64,000 nucleotides of DNA from Thozetella sp. PMI_491 (Eukaryota; Ascomycota; Sordariomycetes; Chaetosphaeriales; Chaetosphaeriaceae). The notes under the pieces were generated by a model, which was given only the letters and a program-made list of their open reading frames with translations, searched no databases and had not been told where the DNA came from. A program made the translations under genes and the position numbers. This document shows positions 25,784-37,679 of this stretch, piece by piece. Each line of letters opens with the position of its first letter. Within the stretch, counting starts at the first letter, position 1. The stretch spans positions 751,780 to 815,779 of the forward strand of contig MU270042.1 in NCBI GenBank assembly GCA_021432635.1, in the 5' to 3' direction.

Positions 25784-27960
25784 ATAGAGCTATATGGAAA
25801 AGTTAACTTAAACCAGTGTATAACAGCTTAAATATAGACAATATAAACTATAGAGTAATTATAAGCACCTCTACCTACCTTAACTATACTAGAAGGCCTA
25901 TTAAAACTATTTAAAGTATAATAAAAAAAGTAAGACCTATTAAGCCCTACTAGCACTACTTTATATAAAACGGGGCAAATATCTAAGGATATTATACATA
26001 GTATAACTACTAAAGAGATAGCTAATACAGTATCCCTAAAACTAAAAAATCAGTCCTATCTAGCCCTTTTTACTACCCCTTTCTAACCACTAAACAATAA
26101 TAACATTCTACAGATAAGATATTATAATATTATAAGTAAAAATAGTAATAACACAGCTATACTACCTCAGGTTAAGCTAATCCTTAAGACTTACTTTAAG
26201 ATCCTTATTATTAACGTATAACATCTACCCAAAAGCATTAAAAGCTAGTAGGGTAAAAAGGGAGTAGAAACTATCTAAGCATCTAACAATAAGTATAATT
26301 CTCCTCCCTCTTTATAATACTAAGATATTATAAGTAAAAACACTAGTAATAATAAATAGTAAATAAGTCAGGTTAAGCCTAGGTAAAGTTAAAAGAAACC
26401 TATGCCATACTATAAGATTACAGACTTAACTAAGGATAAGAACAATTATATAATAGAGACTATGGCTAAGAATAGCTCTTAAACTCGTCTAGGCTGTTAC
26501 TATTATTATTATAAGAGCATTAAAGTAAAAGGTATAGATATATACCAGGCTTTTAATAATAGTAAAAAAGAGTAAGACAATAATAGTAATAATATTCTAT
26601 TACCGCTATATAAATATTATAAGATAGCTATTAAACAATAGATTTACTTAACTAGTAATACCCCTAGACTATAACAAGCTTATATATTATATTACTTCTA
26701 GGAGTACTTAAAGCAGTATAAGATCCTTAGTCTATTATACTCTTAAGACTCTAATAGTTTTAATACCTAGACCTTTTAAATTCCTATAGCTACCTTTTAG
26801 GAATAACTATTTAACAATATAGTTCTTAAACATATAGTAATAAATAGTATAGCTATATTTTAAGTGTAGTTTACCTAAGACCCTTATATAAATCATAATT
26901 ATAAAGCTAATATAGTTAGAGACTTATAATCTAACATACTAGTTAATAACTACTTTCCTATAAAGGGGCAAATAAGGAAAAAAACTACTTAAACACTTAA
27001 AGAGGAAAACCTTATCATTAGGCTAAAGGAATAGGGACTAATATAAAATACTATCTATAAATAATTTAAAGAAGTATTACTATATATAAATAGATATATA
27101 AGGGATTTATAGGTATAATATTATATTAAGTTAAAGAAAAGACTATAAAGTATTAGTAGCTATTAATAAAAATAAGCCACTGCTTAGAGTATAATCCTTT
27201 TTATACACATTATAGGTATTAAAACAGTAACAATATAATTAGCCCAGCCCTTTAATGCCAAGCTATATACTCTCCTTTACCACTAAAACCAGCAGGCTAA
27301 GAAAAAACTTAGGCCAGACCATCCCAATATATAGCCTTATCTTAGTAGCTTATAAAAGAGAGATTAGTAATAAAAATATAAAGAACAGCAACAATAAAAT
27401 AAAAGCCGGCGAAACTTAACAAGTACTTGCTTCTTATAGAAGTAAAGTGGCCCGCCCAGAAGACTTTTGTCAAGCAGCTCAACACAGAATATATCTATCC
27501 TAATATCAACCTATAATTTGTCTATAAAGAGCTTTATCTAAGCCGCTTAAACGTCTATCACAGCGCCCGTTCCTATATAGCTATATAGTGTACTAACACT
27601 AGTACAAGACCTTCTCTTGGGATAATTTTACATAGCTAACCTTTACCACTGTCTACACCGCTATTATCCACGTCTAACAAGGTGTTTTGTAAGAGGCAGG
27701 CGATACTATAGTAGGGGAGATTAATTAATAGCTACTCACACTATATCTAATAGGGTCTCAAGCTTAGTAGGGCTGCTATATAGATATAACGTCAGACAAA
27801 GCATATCATCTATAGATTATATATATACCCTTTACTTTAACAGCGCCTAGGCATCTGTACACCCTAATTGTAAAGTTATAATTAGTCTCCTGATCAACCC
27901 ATGCATAATGCCTGCAGAAATTACTAAGACAATACAGAGCCACGCTCGCACAGCCCAGAT
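25784..27960. other. RIP-mutated DNA grading into GC-balanced sequence
   Basis: TpA excess declines towards the right end, and CG-containing words reappear after about 27,400. A plus-strand frame from about 26,600 to 27,600 decodes into a hydrophilic Gln/Lys-rich protein when stops are read as Gln or Trp. I recognise no domain in it. No intact gene is present. Confidence 0.5.
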
Positions 27961-29160
27961 ATCTACGTTAAACCATGGAATCCCAGGCGTGGGATCCGTT
28001 TATTTCCATAACCGCTAGACACCATGTTCTGATAACAGCTCTCCATATATCACTAGGACCTGCGCAGCACCGGTTTGGGTTGCCATGGATAGCCCGAGGG
28101 CTATTGGCCACTAGCGCACAGGCTTTCCGTCGGCTACACGAGCCAAGGCAGTGGATGTCTGCCAGCCTCGTCCGAGCAGGGGGCAGTCATGATTGGTGGC
28201 AGCGGTCCGCAGGCACAAACGCAACGTATGAGCGAATCTTAAGTGCTCGAAGCGCATAAGCCAGGTGGACCTCGGCAGCGTGCTGTAAAGCACCTCGTTA
28301 TAAGGCGAAACGGGTGATGGAAAGCGAACGTGCTGGCAGCTAGCAGGCGTTATTGGGGCGTGTCGGCAGGAGGTGTTGTTATAGTCGTTCGGCGTCCAAG
28401 TGCCTCCTGTTCCACGCTCCACAGCCCCTTGCCAGACGACGCGCCGAAACACGGTCTGCGACACGGTCCGACTCGCGACACTGGCCAGGTATTCGGTCGG
28501 AGCCATCTGGACTGACTAGTTTTCCCAGTCAATTCGGCAACTAATACAGTGCTACAATATCTGAAAATTATTCTATCGAACGTCATCTTAAGGATTTACA
28601 CACGGTGGCGTACCTCGGTACCTGGCAGGGACCTGTGCCCACGGTGGTTTTGCAGATCGATCTTGTTCCATTCTCGCGAATGACATAAACCTTGGCCCGA
28701 TCGTTAACATGCCAAGGCCCGATCAAGCGCAAAGCAACCGTGAACCCGATCACATAACGACTTCCCGGCGCCACACTCCACGCTCCGCTTCTATACACCT
28801 CCAGGGTGAACAATACCCGTGTGGCAAGGGTTCCGTACCGTGGTGCTAACGTTTGTAATCGTGGAGGAGACGTGCTTGCCCCAGTCCGTGGCGGTCTGTT
28901 TTAACAGAACGGGCGAATGGCGAAGTCCAGTGGACTAGGAAGGAAGGGTATTCCCCAGAGTATAACGCATAGTGGACGTCATCCCTAGATCTTTAAAAAG
29001 ATTGCCACTTAGAGACAAAGCTAAGTAATTAACTAGGCTGATAGACTTCTAGAAGACATTAAAACAAGGATTTAAATCACTATAAATTTACACGTTCCCC
29101 CACAACCCTCCTGTGTCATACTATGATAGGAAAAAATAGTAGAGAAGTTAAAAGCAAAGA
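27961..29160. other. GC-balanced stretch with only short, dubious ORFs
   Basis: Overlapping ORFs of 60-130 codons on both strands (for example 28111-28506 minus and 27975-28259 plus) have no recognisable domains and shadow one another. The most protein-like is a minus-strand frame at 28583-28813, without an ATG, which could be an exon or fragment of a small protein. The end of the stretch (about 29,090-29,160) resembles the sequence just 3' of the NLR at 50,288, including a CCTCC..TGTG..CTATGA pattern. It may be the old 3' flank of the HET-NACHT-ANK pseudogene. Confidence 0.4.
28583..28813 (-). CDS. Short open frame without ATG, possible gene fragment
   Basis: A 76-codon minus-strand frame that begins at TTG. 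Composition is balanced (VYRSGAW, GFTVALRLIGPWHV, VIRENGTRSICKT) with two Cys, so it looks more like protein than its neighbours. There is no signal peptide or known motif. It could be an exon remnant, and confidence that it is expressed is low. Confidence 0.2.
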   Translation of the reverse strand: MFTLEVYRSGAWSVAPGSRYVIGFTVALRLIGPWHVNDRAKVYVIRENGTRSICKTTVGTGPCQVPRYATVCKSLR

Positions 29161-29175
29161 TAAAGAAGCATTCTA

Positions 29176-32100
29176 CTATCGAATCGATTTCAGCAGCCGC
29201 AGCACGACCGCCTCATGCCCACTCGTTGCTGCCGACCCCAGCGGCGTCCGGCCGTACTGATTATCCTTCGCCTCGAGATCGGCGCCCTTGTCGAGCAGCA
29301 GCCGCGCGACCGCCTCGCGCCCGTTCGCTGCCGCCCGCCACAGCGGCGTCCAGCCGTACTTATCCTTTGCCTCGAGATTCAACGATTACGGCTGGACTTT
29401 TGGATCGCCACTGGGCAAGACATGCAGGATATCTCGGACTTACCTCCCATCCCTGTAGAGTAAGGCGCTTGCCAAGCGTAGATAGACTCCTGCACGCCTC
29501 TACCCCCTGGGAGGTCGGGAGCGCGACCACGCGCTCCCCCAGGCGTTAATAATACCTACCTACCTACCTACCTTCGCCTCGAGATCGGCGCCCTTATCGA
29601 GCAGCAGCCGTGCGATCGCCTCATGGCCGTTCTCTGCCGCCCACGACAGCGGCGCCTAGCCGCTCTGGCCCTTCGCCTCGAGATCGGCGCCCTTGTCGAG
29701 CAGCAGCCGCGCGACCGCCTCGTGCCCGCTTGCTACTGCCTGCCCCAGCGGCGTCCAGCCGTACTTATCCTTTGCCTCGAGATCGGCGCCCTTGTCAAGC
29801 AACAGCTATGCGAACGCCTCGTGGCCGTGAGCTGCCGCCCACGACAGTGGCGTCTCGCTGTTCCTATTCTTCACCTCGAGATTGGCGCCTTTGTCGAGCA
29901 GCAGCTGCGCGACCGCCTCGTGGCTGTTCTCTAGCGCTACCCACAGCGGCGTCTGGCGATATGCCTTCCACAAAATCTTGACCCACACTGAATATGCCTT
30001 TGAGTCTGGGTCACAAATTCCCAACGCGAGCAGCACTGTAGCGGCATTATTGCTACTGATACAAGCCTTATAGAAATAAGTGCCCTAGTTTCTAGCTGAA
30101 TAGTCTAAGAAGGCGTGGCTATTAGTATAACGACTAGCTTCTATGTTTATATCTGGTAAAAGGTTGGCGTTAGAGTTAAAAAAGTTAAGATAGACTATAT
30201 AGAGCTTTGTGAGAATGGTATGTGTATAGTAGATAGTGATAGAGTGATGCTAATATAGCCCTGACGGAATAGTTATAGGTAGTGGTAATTCTATAAGGAG
30301 AAACTCTTATGTGGTTTAGTGAAGGAAATAAATCTTGCTATAATAGACTAAGACAAATAATCTATACTATAATTAGAGACATACCTTAAAGTCCTTTTCT
30401 TTCTTTAGGTTAAGGTTGTAAATAGACTATAATTTCTTATCTATATTTATAGCAACGTTTATTTCTAAGAGTATAAGCGGTTGACTTACTACTAAAATAA
30501 TACTTAAGGCCTTATAAACTATTAGGTGTTCCTTAGACTTACTAAAAATCTACTTATAGGCTTTATTAATACTTTTTAGTAGTATTATAATAATAGAGTC
30601 AACCCCTTTTAATATCTTTTTAAAGTCTTCTTTCTTTAGGTAGTTAAACATAAGGTATACCTAGAGGTATATATAGTGTTAAATTCTAAGCAGTTGTTTT
30701 GCCAGGCAGCCTATGACTAAGATAAAGAGCCCTTTAGCCTTTACTAGCTGTTTAACTCAGTACTTAATAACACGGTTCACTTCCTGGCTAATTATTTCCA
30801 AGTCTTCCTCTCCTAGAATATAAATGTATAGAAATACAGCTAATAGACCCTAGAACTTAGACACGATCTACTTATATAAATAGCTTGTTAGAAGATATTT
30901 TAACTTACCGGGGCTAGGCTAGTTGCCTTAGAATTAGTTCTCTATATTCTGTATTAGATCTTTAAACTCTAATTCAGTGTATTTGTCTAAGGTATCTAGG
31001 ACTATAATAATAGGTCTGGCCTGGGGATCCTGTATGGCATTTTTTAGGATAGTTTAGAGCGACCTAGTCGAGTTGGTTAGACCTTATCCGTCTATATTAA
31101 ATTACTTTATAGTATGTTTAATCAGGGGCTATTTCTAATAGAGGAGCTAATAGAGTAAAGTATAAAGAGCTTGGCAGACCATATTCTAGTCCTAGTCTTT
31201 AAAGAAGAAGTAATAGATAGTCGCCAATCATGGCAGGCTATGGTCAATCAGGTGCTTTACTAAGACTGACTTCCTATACCTAGGGTCCGCTGAGACTAGT
31301 AGTAGCCCTGATTCCTGTTCTAGCCACCTTTAGAAGTTGGTGTATTGGAGGAACCACAGATATATGTCTTTAACTTAGTCTTCTACACAATCTTTATACC
31401 ACTCATATATAGCGTCCCTGTTACTATTTATAAGACGAAACAACTAAAAACACTCTTATTACTTATCGATCTCCTTTTACAGTCGCTTATACGCCTCTAT
31501 TTTTCCCTCTCTATAGATAAATAGTATTTAGACGTTAAAGATGCCTAGCAGTATATAAGCTATATCTTCTTTCTGTTTAGTCTTGTAATGGCCTATCTAA
31601 GAGAACTAGTCTAAGATAGAAAAGTGGGACAGGGGACTATTTCTTAGTATTTTAACCAGGATATACATTATATTACAGATAATCTACTCGAGGGAGCTTT
31701 TATTCCTAAGCAATATACCTTCTCTTAAGAAGAACTCTATTAACACTAGCACAAGGAGTTCTTAGAGTGTCTATCTGCGAGTAAACTAATAGCTCTTTTA
31801 GAATATTGCTTGCTAAGGCGGCTTAATGGGCTGGGTAGTATGGGAGGCTGTAGTATCTATAAGCTTTTGCTTCTTTTAAGGCGGCCTACCTAGAGGCTTT
31901 ACAGACTGGTTTATAGGGTAGGACACGTCGCTAAGATAGGCGTAGCACTGGGCTGCATTATGGTACTAGTAAAACATGCTATTAATTACTTCCTATAGCT
32001 TGGCAGGGGTTTTCTTGTTGATATAGCAGGTGTCGACCCAGAAGTAGGATAGGCTATTATATTGGGCTTGCTTGCTGTAGAAGAGAATCTTGTCGTAGCT

Positions 32101-32253
32101 GTACTTGTTTAGGCTGGTGCTGTTATTAAGCTTTTATAAAGTAACCTCTTCATCGCCCTATATATAGGAGAGGATTACATATTGGGGAATATTTATATAG
32201 CAATTATTAGTCAGGTAAATTTTCCCTGTATCATTATAATACAATAGACGCAT
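29176..32253 (-). pseudogene. HET-NACHT-ankyrin NLR, RIP-inactivated
   Basis: The ATG at 32253 opens the classic start of fungal HET proteins (MRLLYYND...IPQYVILSYI), with the Trp of the 'HTWG' motif changed to TAG at 32158. With RIP stops read through, the minus strand gives a HET domain (about 32,250-31,500; 'YFWVDTCYIN', 'LLGIFNVQ..FIYREG'). A NACHT NTPase follows (about 31,330-30,550). Its P-loop is degraded to DPRYRKS (two Gly to Arg, one Cys to Tyr, all G to A), and Walker B reads VLDTLDK. An 'FLDYSARN.GTYF' linker leads into 33-residue ankyrin repeats (about 30,000-29,176; [13 protein letters not shown]). Further TAG stops lie in the ankyrins (about 29,808 and 29,658). Known relatives trigger regulated cell death in heterokaryon incompatibility or xenorecognition. 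This copy cannot. Confidence 0.85.
29373..29572 (-). other. Insertion or intron-like segment inside the ankyrin repeats
   Basis: On the minus strand one repeat ends LEAK and is followed directly by GTAGGTAGGTAGG. About 200 bp later the sequence resumes as [12 protein letters not shown]. Splicing at GT..CAAAG would rejoin the repeats in frame. But the segment ends with a second copy of the LEAK-coding bases (CTCGAGGCAAAG), so an insertion or repeat-slippage event is equally possible. The acceptor lacks a pyrimidine tract. Confidence 0.4.
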
Positions 32254-33310
32254 GACACAAGGCATGGATCTGTACAATGCAAGCGGTTGCGAGGAAAGGT
32301 TTGCTAGCATATGGTTTAGGGAAGCGGTTGTTGTTCTCTCGCCTTTGCGATTCGGTGAGCCGCGCGGGGCTGGGTCATAGGATCGGCGCTGGTTCTGGCG
32401 ACAGGCAGCAGCGCAGCCACCCGTTGGGCTGTGCTGCGTAAAGCCTAGACGGTACACAGTATAGGACAGGTGGGGTAATCCCTTTTATCAGAGTAGCGAG
32501 CCTGGGCTGCTAGTCCGGTGAAAGTCGATACAGGCAGGCTTTTACTATGGCGTGACAGTGGAGATATAAATATAAAGCGGAGAATAGCGGGCCGAGCCGC
32601 TGCATCTTTAGGGCAGGCAGGCTAGCTGTTGCGCAGTATTTCCTCCTAGGCGTCCCAACTACCACTTATATCGATATAGGCGACCGATAGGCGCTACTAA
32701 ACGCAGAGATCAGCATAGTATCTGCGGTCCCGCCCGTAGCTCTGTAAGCCTTGAGGTACCTTTTGTGTTTCTATACGTCTATATTAAGACGTATCGCATC
32801 GTAGCACAGTATATCGGGGCTGCTGATCACGCTTATGTCTTAGTTATGTACTAGCCTATGCTTTATATCTCAATATTTAGTCCTACCTTTTAGCCTATAA
32901 CGATTTATGACGCATAGATGTCACGCCTTTCTCAACACATATTAGCAGATGTATAATAAAATCTATCCGAGCGAGCCGAGAAGTTATGCAACATGGTCCG
33001 TCAATAGATTTACTATAGATACTCTGAGCGCACAATGGCGCTAAATTAGCACTCAGCCAGCGAGTCAGCCACCAAAGGGCGATTATGGATCTATATATAC
33101 CGTCTACTATTCCTTCCGTCAAGTGCTATAAAGTTAAAAGTATAGCTTTGGCACTAAGGAACTACTGTCTGCGATCCCTAGGTTAATTAAGAACAAAGGC
33201 TAAAAGGAATGATTGTTATTATTTATTACTTCTGTAAGAGTAAGATATATAAGCTAAGGCCAAGCTCTTTTTATCTCTAGTGTGCATAGGTACTCCTGTG
33301 TTTTAGCCGG
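32254..33310. other. Intergenic region between two RIP-killed genes
   Basis: About 1 kb containing the presumptive 5' region of the HET gene (minus strand). A moderately GC-rich part (32,260-32,760) holds a TATA-like AAATATAAA at 32,568. A more AT-rich part follows towards 33,310. No domain or RNA gene is seen. The minus-strand ORFs at 32158-32457 and 32895-33122 are an N-terminal extension of the HET frame and a chance frame, respectively. Confidence 0.5.
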
Positions 33311-35640
33311 CTATATTTTAGCTGCCCTTACATTATTAAAACACCTTAAAACGCTTTTTATAGCAGACTATAACTCTCTTATAAAATAGTTGTTTCCTTA
33401 CTTTTATAATATCTTACACTTCCTCTTCTAGTCTTAGCTGTTTAAGCTGATTAACCCAAGAGGTTAGTGACTGTAGAGTTCTACCCTTTTAAAATCTATA
33501 ATTATAATACCTTTATTATATAGGATGTTATATGCCTTAGCGTCGTTATAGAGGATATATAGGTGATATAGTCTGGTATAAACTGTAGTAATTATATCTA
33601 TAACAAGTATCTTATTGATTTAGTCGATACTTTTAGACAGGGATCGCCTAGCCTAGCTAAGAAATAGGAAGTGCTTAAAAACCCCGCTATTACAATAATA
33701 TAATAGGTCTAGATTTATTAGGCCGAGGCATATAGGGATATATTTTCCCTAGATAGCGTAAAGCTAGTCGTAAACCTTATTCTTATGCTACAGACGCACC
33801 AGGTCTACCATCTCTATACCCTTAACAACTAGTATATATCTATAAGCTAAGAGTTAGATCTTAAAGAGCAACCTAACCAAGCCAGACAGATACAGCGGTA
33901 TAGAATCAGCCTCTAGGCTACAGTCTTTAGCTAGTTAAGCATAAAGGAGACGTAGAAACACAATACAGTCAAGATACCTTAGTCTATATCTACCAGCATT
34001 TAGGCAGGTCCTATCTATTAGTTTACTATATACCAACCCAAGGAGGTATTAATAGGTATAGTACAGCCAGTCCTATATACTCCCCTGCATCGCCTTCCCT
34101 TACATCGCCTTGCCCTACTGCCGCCCTCCTCTGCCACACTATCCCTATCTCCTGCTGGGGCAAGCTAACTGATCTAGCGTCGGGGAAGGAGGAGCAATAT
34201 CTTTCTCATCTTTATCGTCTTTATCCTCTCAGGGACCGAGTTTCATGTCTGGCTTACAGTATAAACAGGTCTAAATCAGTAAGTGTATAAAGCTATGCCA
34301 GCGCTGGGGCTTATAAGGGGAAGTATGATGTTCCTTACCCTTATAGATAGTTTTAGGGATCTTATTTAGCATATTATCATACTCTACCGCCTAGGTGTTA
34401 AGGTCAGCAGCTGCGTCGTGCTAAGACTAGGGCAATAGTCTCGCACAAAGTGCCTAGAGGATAAAGGCAAAGACTTATGTAATAGTAGTATAGTAGAGCC
34501 TATTCTCATCATCGTCAAGGACGTCTAGATTCGGCACACACATGTAATAATAGATTATAGCGGAATCGTTAGGGATATAGAAAAAGACAAAAGCCTCCCC
34601 TATACAGACGTACCCATACTAGATGCCCTTGCTGATTATATAAGAGAAGAGCTGGGTAACAACAGCAGCAGCGAGCGCCTTCGACGCAAAAGCAAAGCCA
34701 TTACAGTCCTTATTAATCACATCTCGCTTAGGCTAGATCTCAGACGCCAAGCCCGTAACTACCTTGTCCTAGCTCAGCTTGTACAATGCCTTATACTTAA
34801 TTACCGTCACCGAGATGTTTACACTGTCCAAGGTTCTATATATACAGAACTGGTCCGCTTAATTACCCTTCCCTTTCCCTTTCGCGATATAGTAAGCCTT
34901 ATAGGCCGCTACATCTCTAGCACTATCTCTAGTAAGGGATATACTCTTAAGAGGTTTAGAGATATTGCTATTAAGAGGCCTAAGATTTATATAGCTCTTA
35001 AACGTCACAGTCCTATATAGGCCAAGGCTGTCTCATAGTAGCAGGTTTTTATATACTATATCCACAAGCTTCTATACTATATTCTCAACGGTGTTACGCT
35101 TAAAGTACCAGAGCCTATACTTACTATTGATAGGCTGGATCAGAGACTACACATAGTCTAACTAGTGCTAAGATAGAAATGCCTGCTAGAAGGTAAAGGA
35201 TAGCTCGGCGAGTTAGTCCTATATTCCCTCCTGCCTTACTGGAAAGTTGTCCCATAGGAGAATTTGTCAGGGGTAAATTCAGCCGACAGGGTTAGTCATA
35301 TCGCCTTATATAGTTAAAGAATAGTTAGTAACTACCTTGATGGCAAGGCCAAGAGAGTGACAAGCCTTAAGATAGGGCTTAAGTGTCTATAGGCGTGATG
35401 TTTTTGCAACCTCTTCTGCTTCCTCGCGTCTGTGTTGCTCCTCTTTGCATTGGTGTTACTCTTCTTCGCGTCGGCGTTGCTCATCCAACGCGCGACTCTC
35501 GGCTTCTTTGTGTTGGTGTTGCTCCTCTTCGCACTAGCGCTGCTACTCCAAGGCCCAGCTCTTGGCTTCTGCAAGAGCCCGCTTTAATCTTACGATCTCA
35601 CTGTCTATTATAATTATGTAAAACAACGCATCTTAAGGTT
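33311..35640 (-). pseudogene. Fungal kinase-like gene, RIP-inactivated
   Basis: Read on the minus strand through RIP stops, this is a complete member of an uncharacterised fungal kinase-like family. A Glu/Arg/Gln-rich coiled coil comes first (about 35,600-35,390; RALAEA, EEEQHQ). The middle domain is typical of the family (KALYKLSQDKVVTGLA at about 34,790; GDAFVF-like and NLDVLDDDENR near 34,510). A kinase-fold C-terminus carries a catalytic-loop relic ND AKAYNIL near 33,535 (family HxDAExxNIL), a DF(E/K) relic 'IIIDFKRVE' near 33,500, and a conserved tail ending 33,311. The family normally has HxD..N and DFE rather than DFG, so it may be a divergent kinase. More than thirty TAG/TAA and several Cys/His to Tyr changes make it dead. 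Confidence 0.7.
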
Positions 35641-36970
35641 CTAAGCAGAGATAACAGGTATAATTTATTAGGTTTAGGCGCTACAGCTATAAAATAGTTA
35701 CTAGAGGGACATGCGCCGGAATTATTCCAGCCAGCAGCACTAATTCCCCAGTCACTTACTCAGTCCACCACTACTTTACTCAGGTGTACTTAGGCACTAC
35801 TCACACTGGTTCAGCACACACTCAGAATTCTATCAAAGTGGCTTAGGTATATAAGCAGTGCCCTACAAGTCCATAAAGTTCCAAGGCTAAAAATATCCAT
35901 AATTTACAAGAGCTGTAACAGGGAATAGTTTTAGGCCACCTAGGTGAAAAAGAGACTCACTCATAACTCCTCACAAATCCATAACAAATCTACCCAGCAA
36001 TTCTAAGGTCTATCTATAGCTGCTTTATATTTACCTCTAGACTAATTCTCTAGCCTATCTATTTCCCTCCTTTATATTATCAGTAATAAAGTATAGGAGC
36101 AAATGTAAAGGCATGATTAGAGCCTCACGGTTATATAGTAGCAGTGACTGATTCGCAGCATCGCACCAGATAGACAGGACCCAAAAACATGCCATGTGTT
36201 AGAGCCCCAGCCAGAGAGGCAAACTGATTCACTATAGATACACCGTAAGGCTATACAGCTATAACTACACCCCCACTTTACTACCAGTCAGACTGTTTAC
36301 CTTCTATTAGTATCAGCCTAATCTAGAAACTTCTACAGTTTCAGCAACAAGGACTATACATTGCCCTCGTTGACTCACAGGTTTCAGCCTCGTAGAGTGG
36401 AGCGCTCCGGATTAGCCTAAATCCAAGTAAGTGGGCTACTCGGAGGGGCAGCGAAAAAGCAAACTGATTTACATCCCAGTCATTTCTACCACTCCCACAT
36501 GTCTTACAACCCCTACAAACCATGCAGCATAAAGGCACCACCCCAGCTGACAGAATGGAAGCTGTCCAGTGGTACAGCAGACAGTCCAGCGCGCCAAGGC
36601 AGAGGAACCGATCCAAACGGCTTTCTTTTACCAAAGCTCTATCTCATCCAATTAACAAGGAAACGGAACGTGTGCTCTCAAGACGGAGGAGGAGGGAAGG
36701 CAACAGAGTCAAGTATCTACCATGTCACATTCATCAGAATGTCGAGCAAACAGGTTTGTATACAGCTGCCTCCCTTCTCCATTCATTTCCTAAAGGTAGC
36801 TGCTGACAGCTGCGCCGACGTGTCTCGCAGGACCAGCAACGACCAACTCCTACGCTCTTCCCTGTGTCCTACCACGCCCTCTGATAATGCGACCGCTCTA
36901 AGTCGTTTATTCAGTCGCAGGCTGGTCCGCGCCTGCCCGCTTGTCGCCAATGCTCAGCGGCTTGACCCGC
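35641..36970. other. Intergenic, promoter-like and LINE-flanking sequence
   Basis: 35,720-35,860 is C/A-rich with a TATATAAG at 35,851 and could be regulatory. 36,100-36,340 is moderately AT-rich. The ORFs at 36341-36634 (-), 36499-36978 (+) and 36522-36806 (+) overlap each other and show no domain. Part of the plus-strand frames may belong to the LINE remnant that becomes recognisable at 36,980. Confidence 0.4.
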
Positions 36971-36974
36971 CGCC

Positions 36975-37440
36975 CTAGTGTCCCGGCTCGCGTTGACACA
37001 GCAGCTAGCACAGATACGCACCGGCAAGATCCGCCTCCAGGCCCACCTCCACGCCATCAACGGGCCAACACCAACCTATGCCAATATGGCTATGGGCTGC
37101 AGACAGTATAGCATATCCTCCTAGCATGCCTTAAGGATACAAGGGCTTCCATACTCTCTAATATATAGGCGAAATTCGCTTGGGCTACAAAAGATCCATG
37201 CGAGCGCCTGCACTACGACTATCACAGGCAGACACCACTAATCCTATAGCCTGCCAAGGTCCCTAAATCACTATAAAACTCCCTACTCAACACCCACGCC
37301 TACACTCTCTTTTCCCTCAAAGACTCCAAGACAACACAATATCTACACTTCACAAGACAAGTACTTAGGCCAGGCTCATTCTTTCAAAGGCAAGCGCCAT
37401 GCTTCCAAGCCCTTAATCACATTCCGAGCAGCATTAGCAG
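36975..37440 (+). mobile_element. Non-LTR retrotransposon (Tad1-like) ORF2 C-terminal remnant
   Basis: The plus strand reads LTQQLAQIRTGKIRLQAHLHAIN and, after a +1 shift near 37,070, TNLCQYGYGLQTV then TAG and HILLACL. This is the conserved end of Tad1/I-type LINE ORF2. There the RNase H region leads to a 'RTGK.GL..YLHAI..A' segment and a CxC..ET..H.L..C zinc knuckle. The second Cys is now Tyr (TGT to TAT), and one Gln/Arg is TAG. Homology fades by about 37,440, where a minisatellite begins. No RT domain remains upstream. Confidence 0.65.
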
Positions 37441-37640
37441 GCCTCATAGGGACCAGCCTCCTATCCATCCAATGGGCCGGGACAGGGGCCACAGAGAATC
37501 TACTGGCAGAGCTCTGCTTGTAGATGGGCCGAGATGGGGGCCGCGATGGGGGCCGCCGGGATCTACTGGCAGAGCTCTGCTAGTAGATAGGCCATGACGG
37601 GGGCCGGGGAGGATCTGAGATTGAGGATCTAGAATCCGAT
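37440..37640. repeat. Minisatellite with near-palindromic core, locus 1
   Basis: Two units of ATCTACTGGCAGAGCTCTGC + TAGTAGAT, separated by GGGCCG(A/T)GATGGGGGCCG tracts. The 28-bp core is a palindrome with one mismatched pair, so it can form a long hairpin. The array ends with GGATCTGAGATTGAGGATCT and TTTACCGACAGTGG, as at the second locus near 56.87 kb. Confidence 0.85.
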
Positions 37641-37679
37641 TTACCGACAGTGGCATAGTCCTTGGCCGATTTGGGTCTA

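Noticed and set aside
36499..36978. 159-codon plus ORF as a gene
   Set aside because: No motif, and it overlaps other ORFs. It lies directly upstream of the LINE remnant and may be part of the same decayed element.
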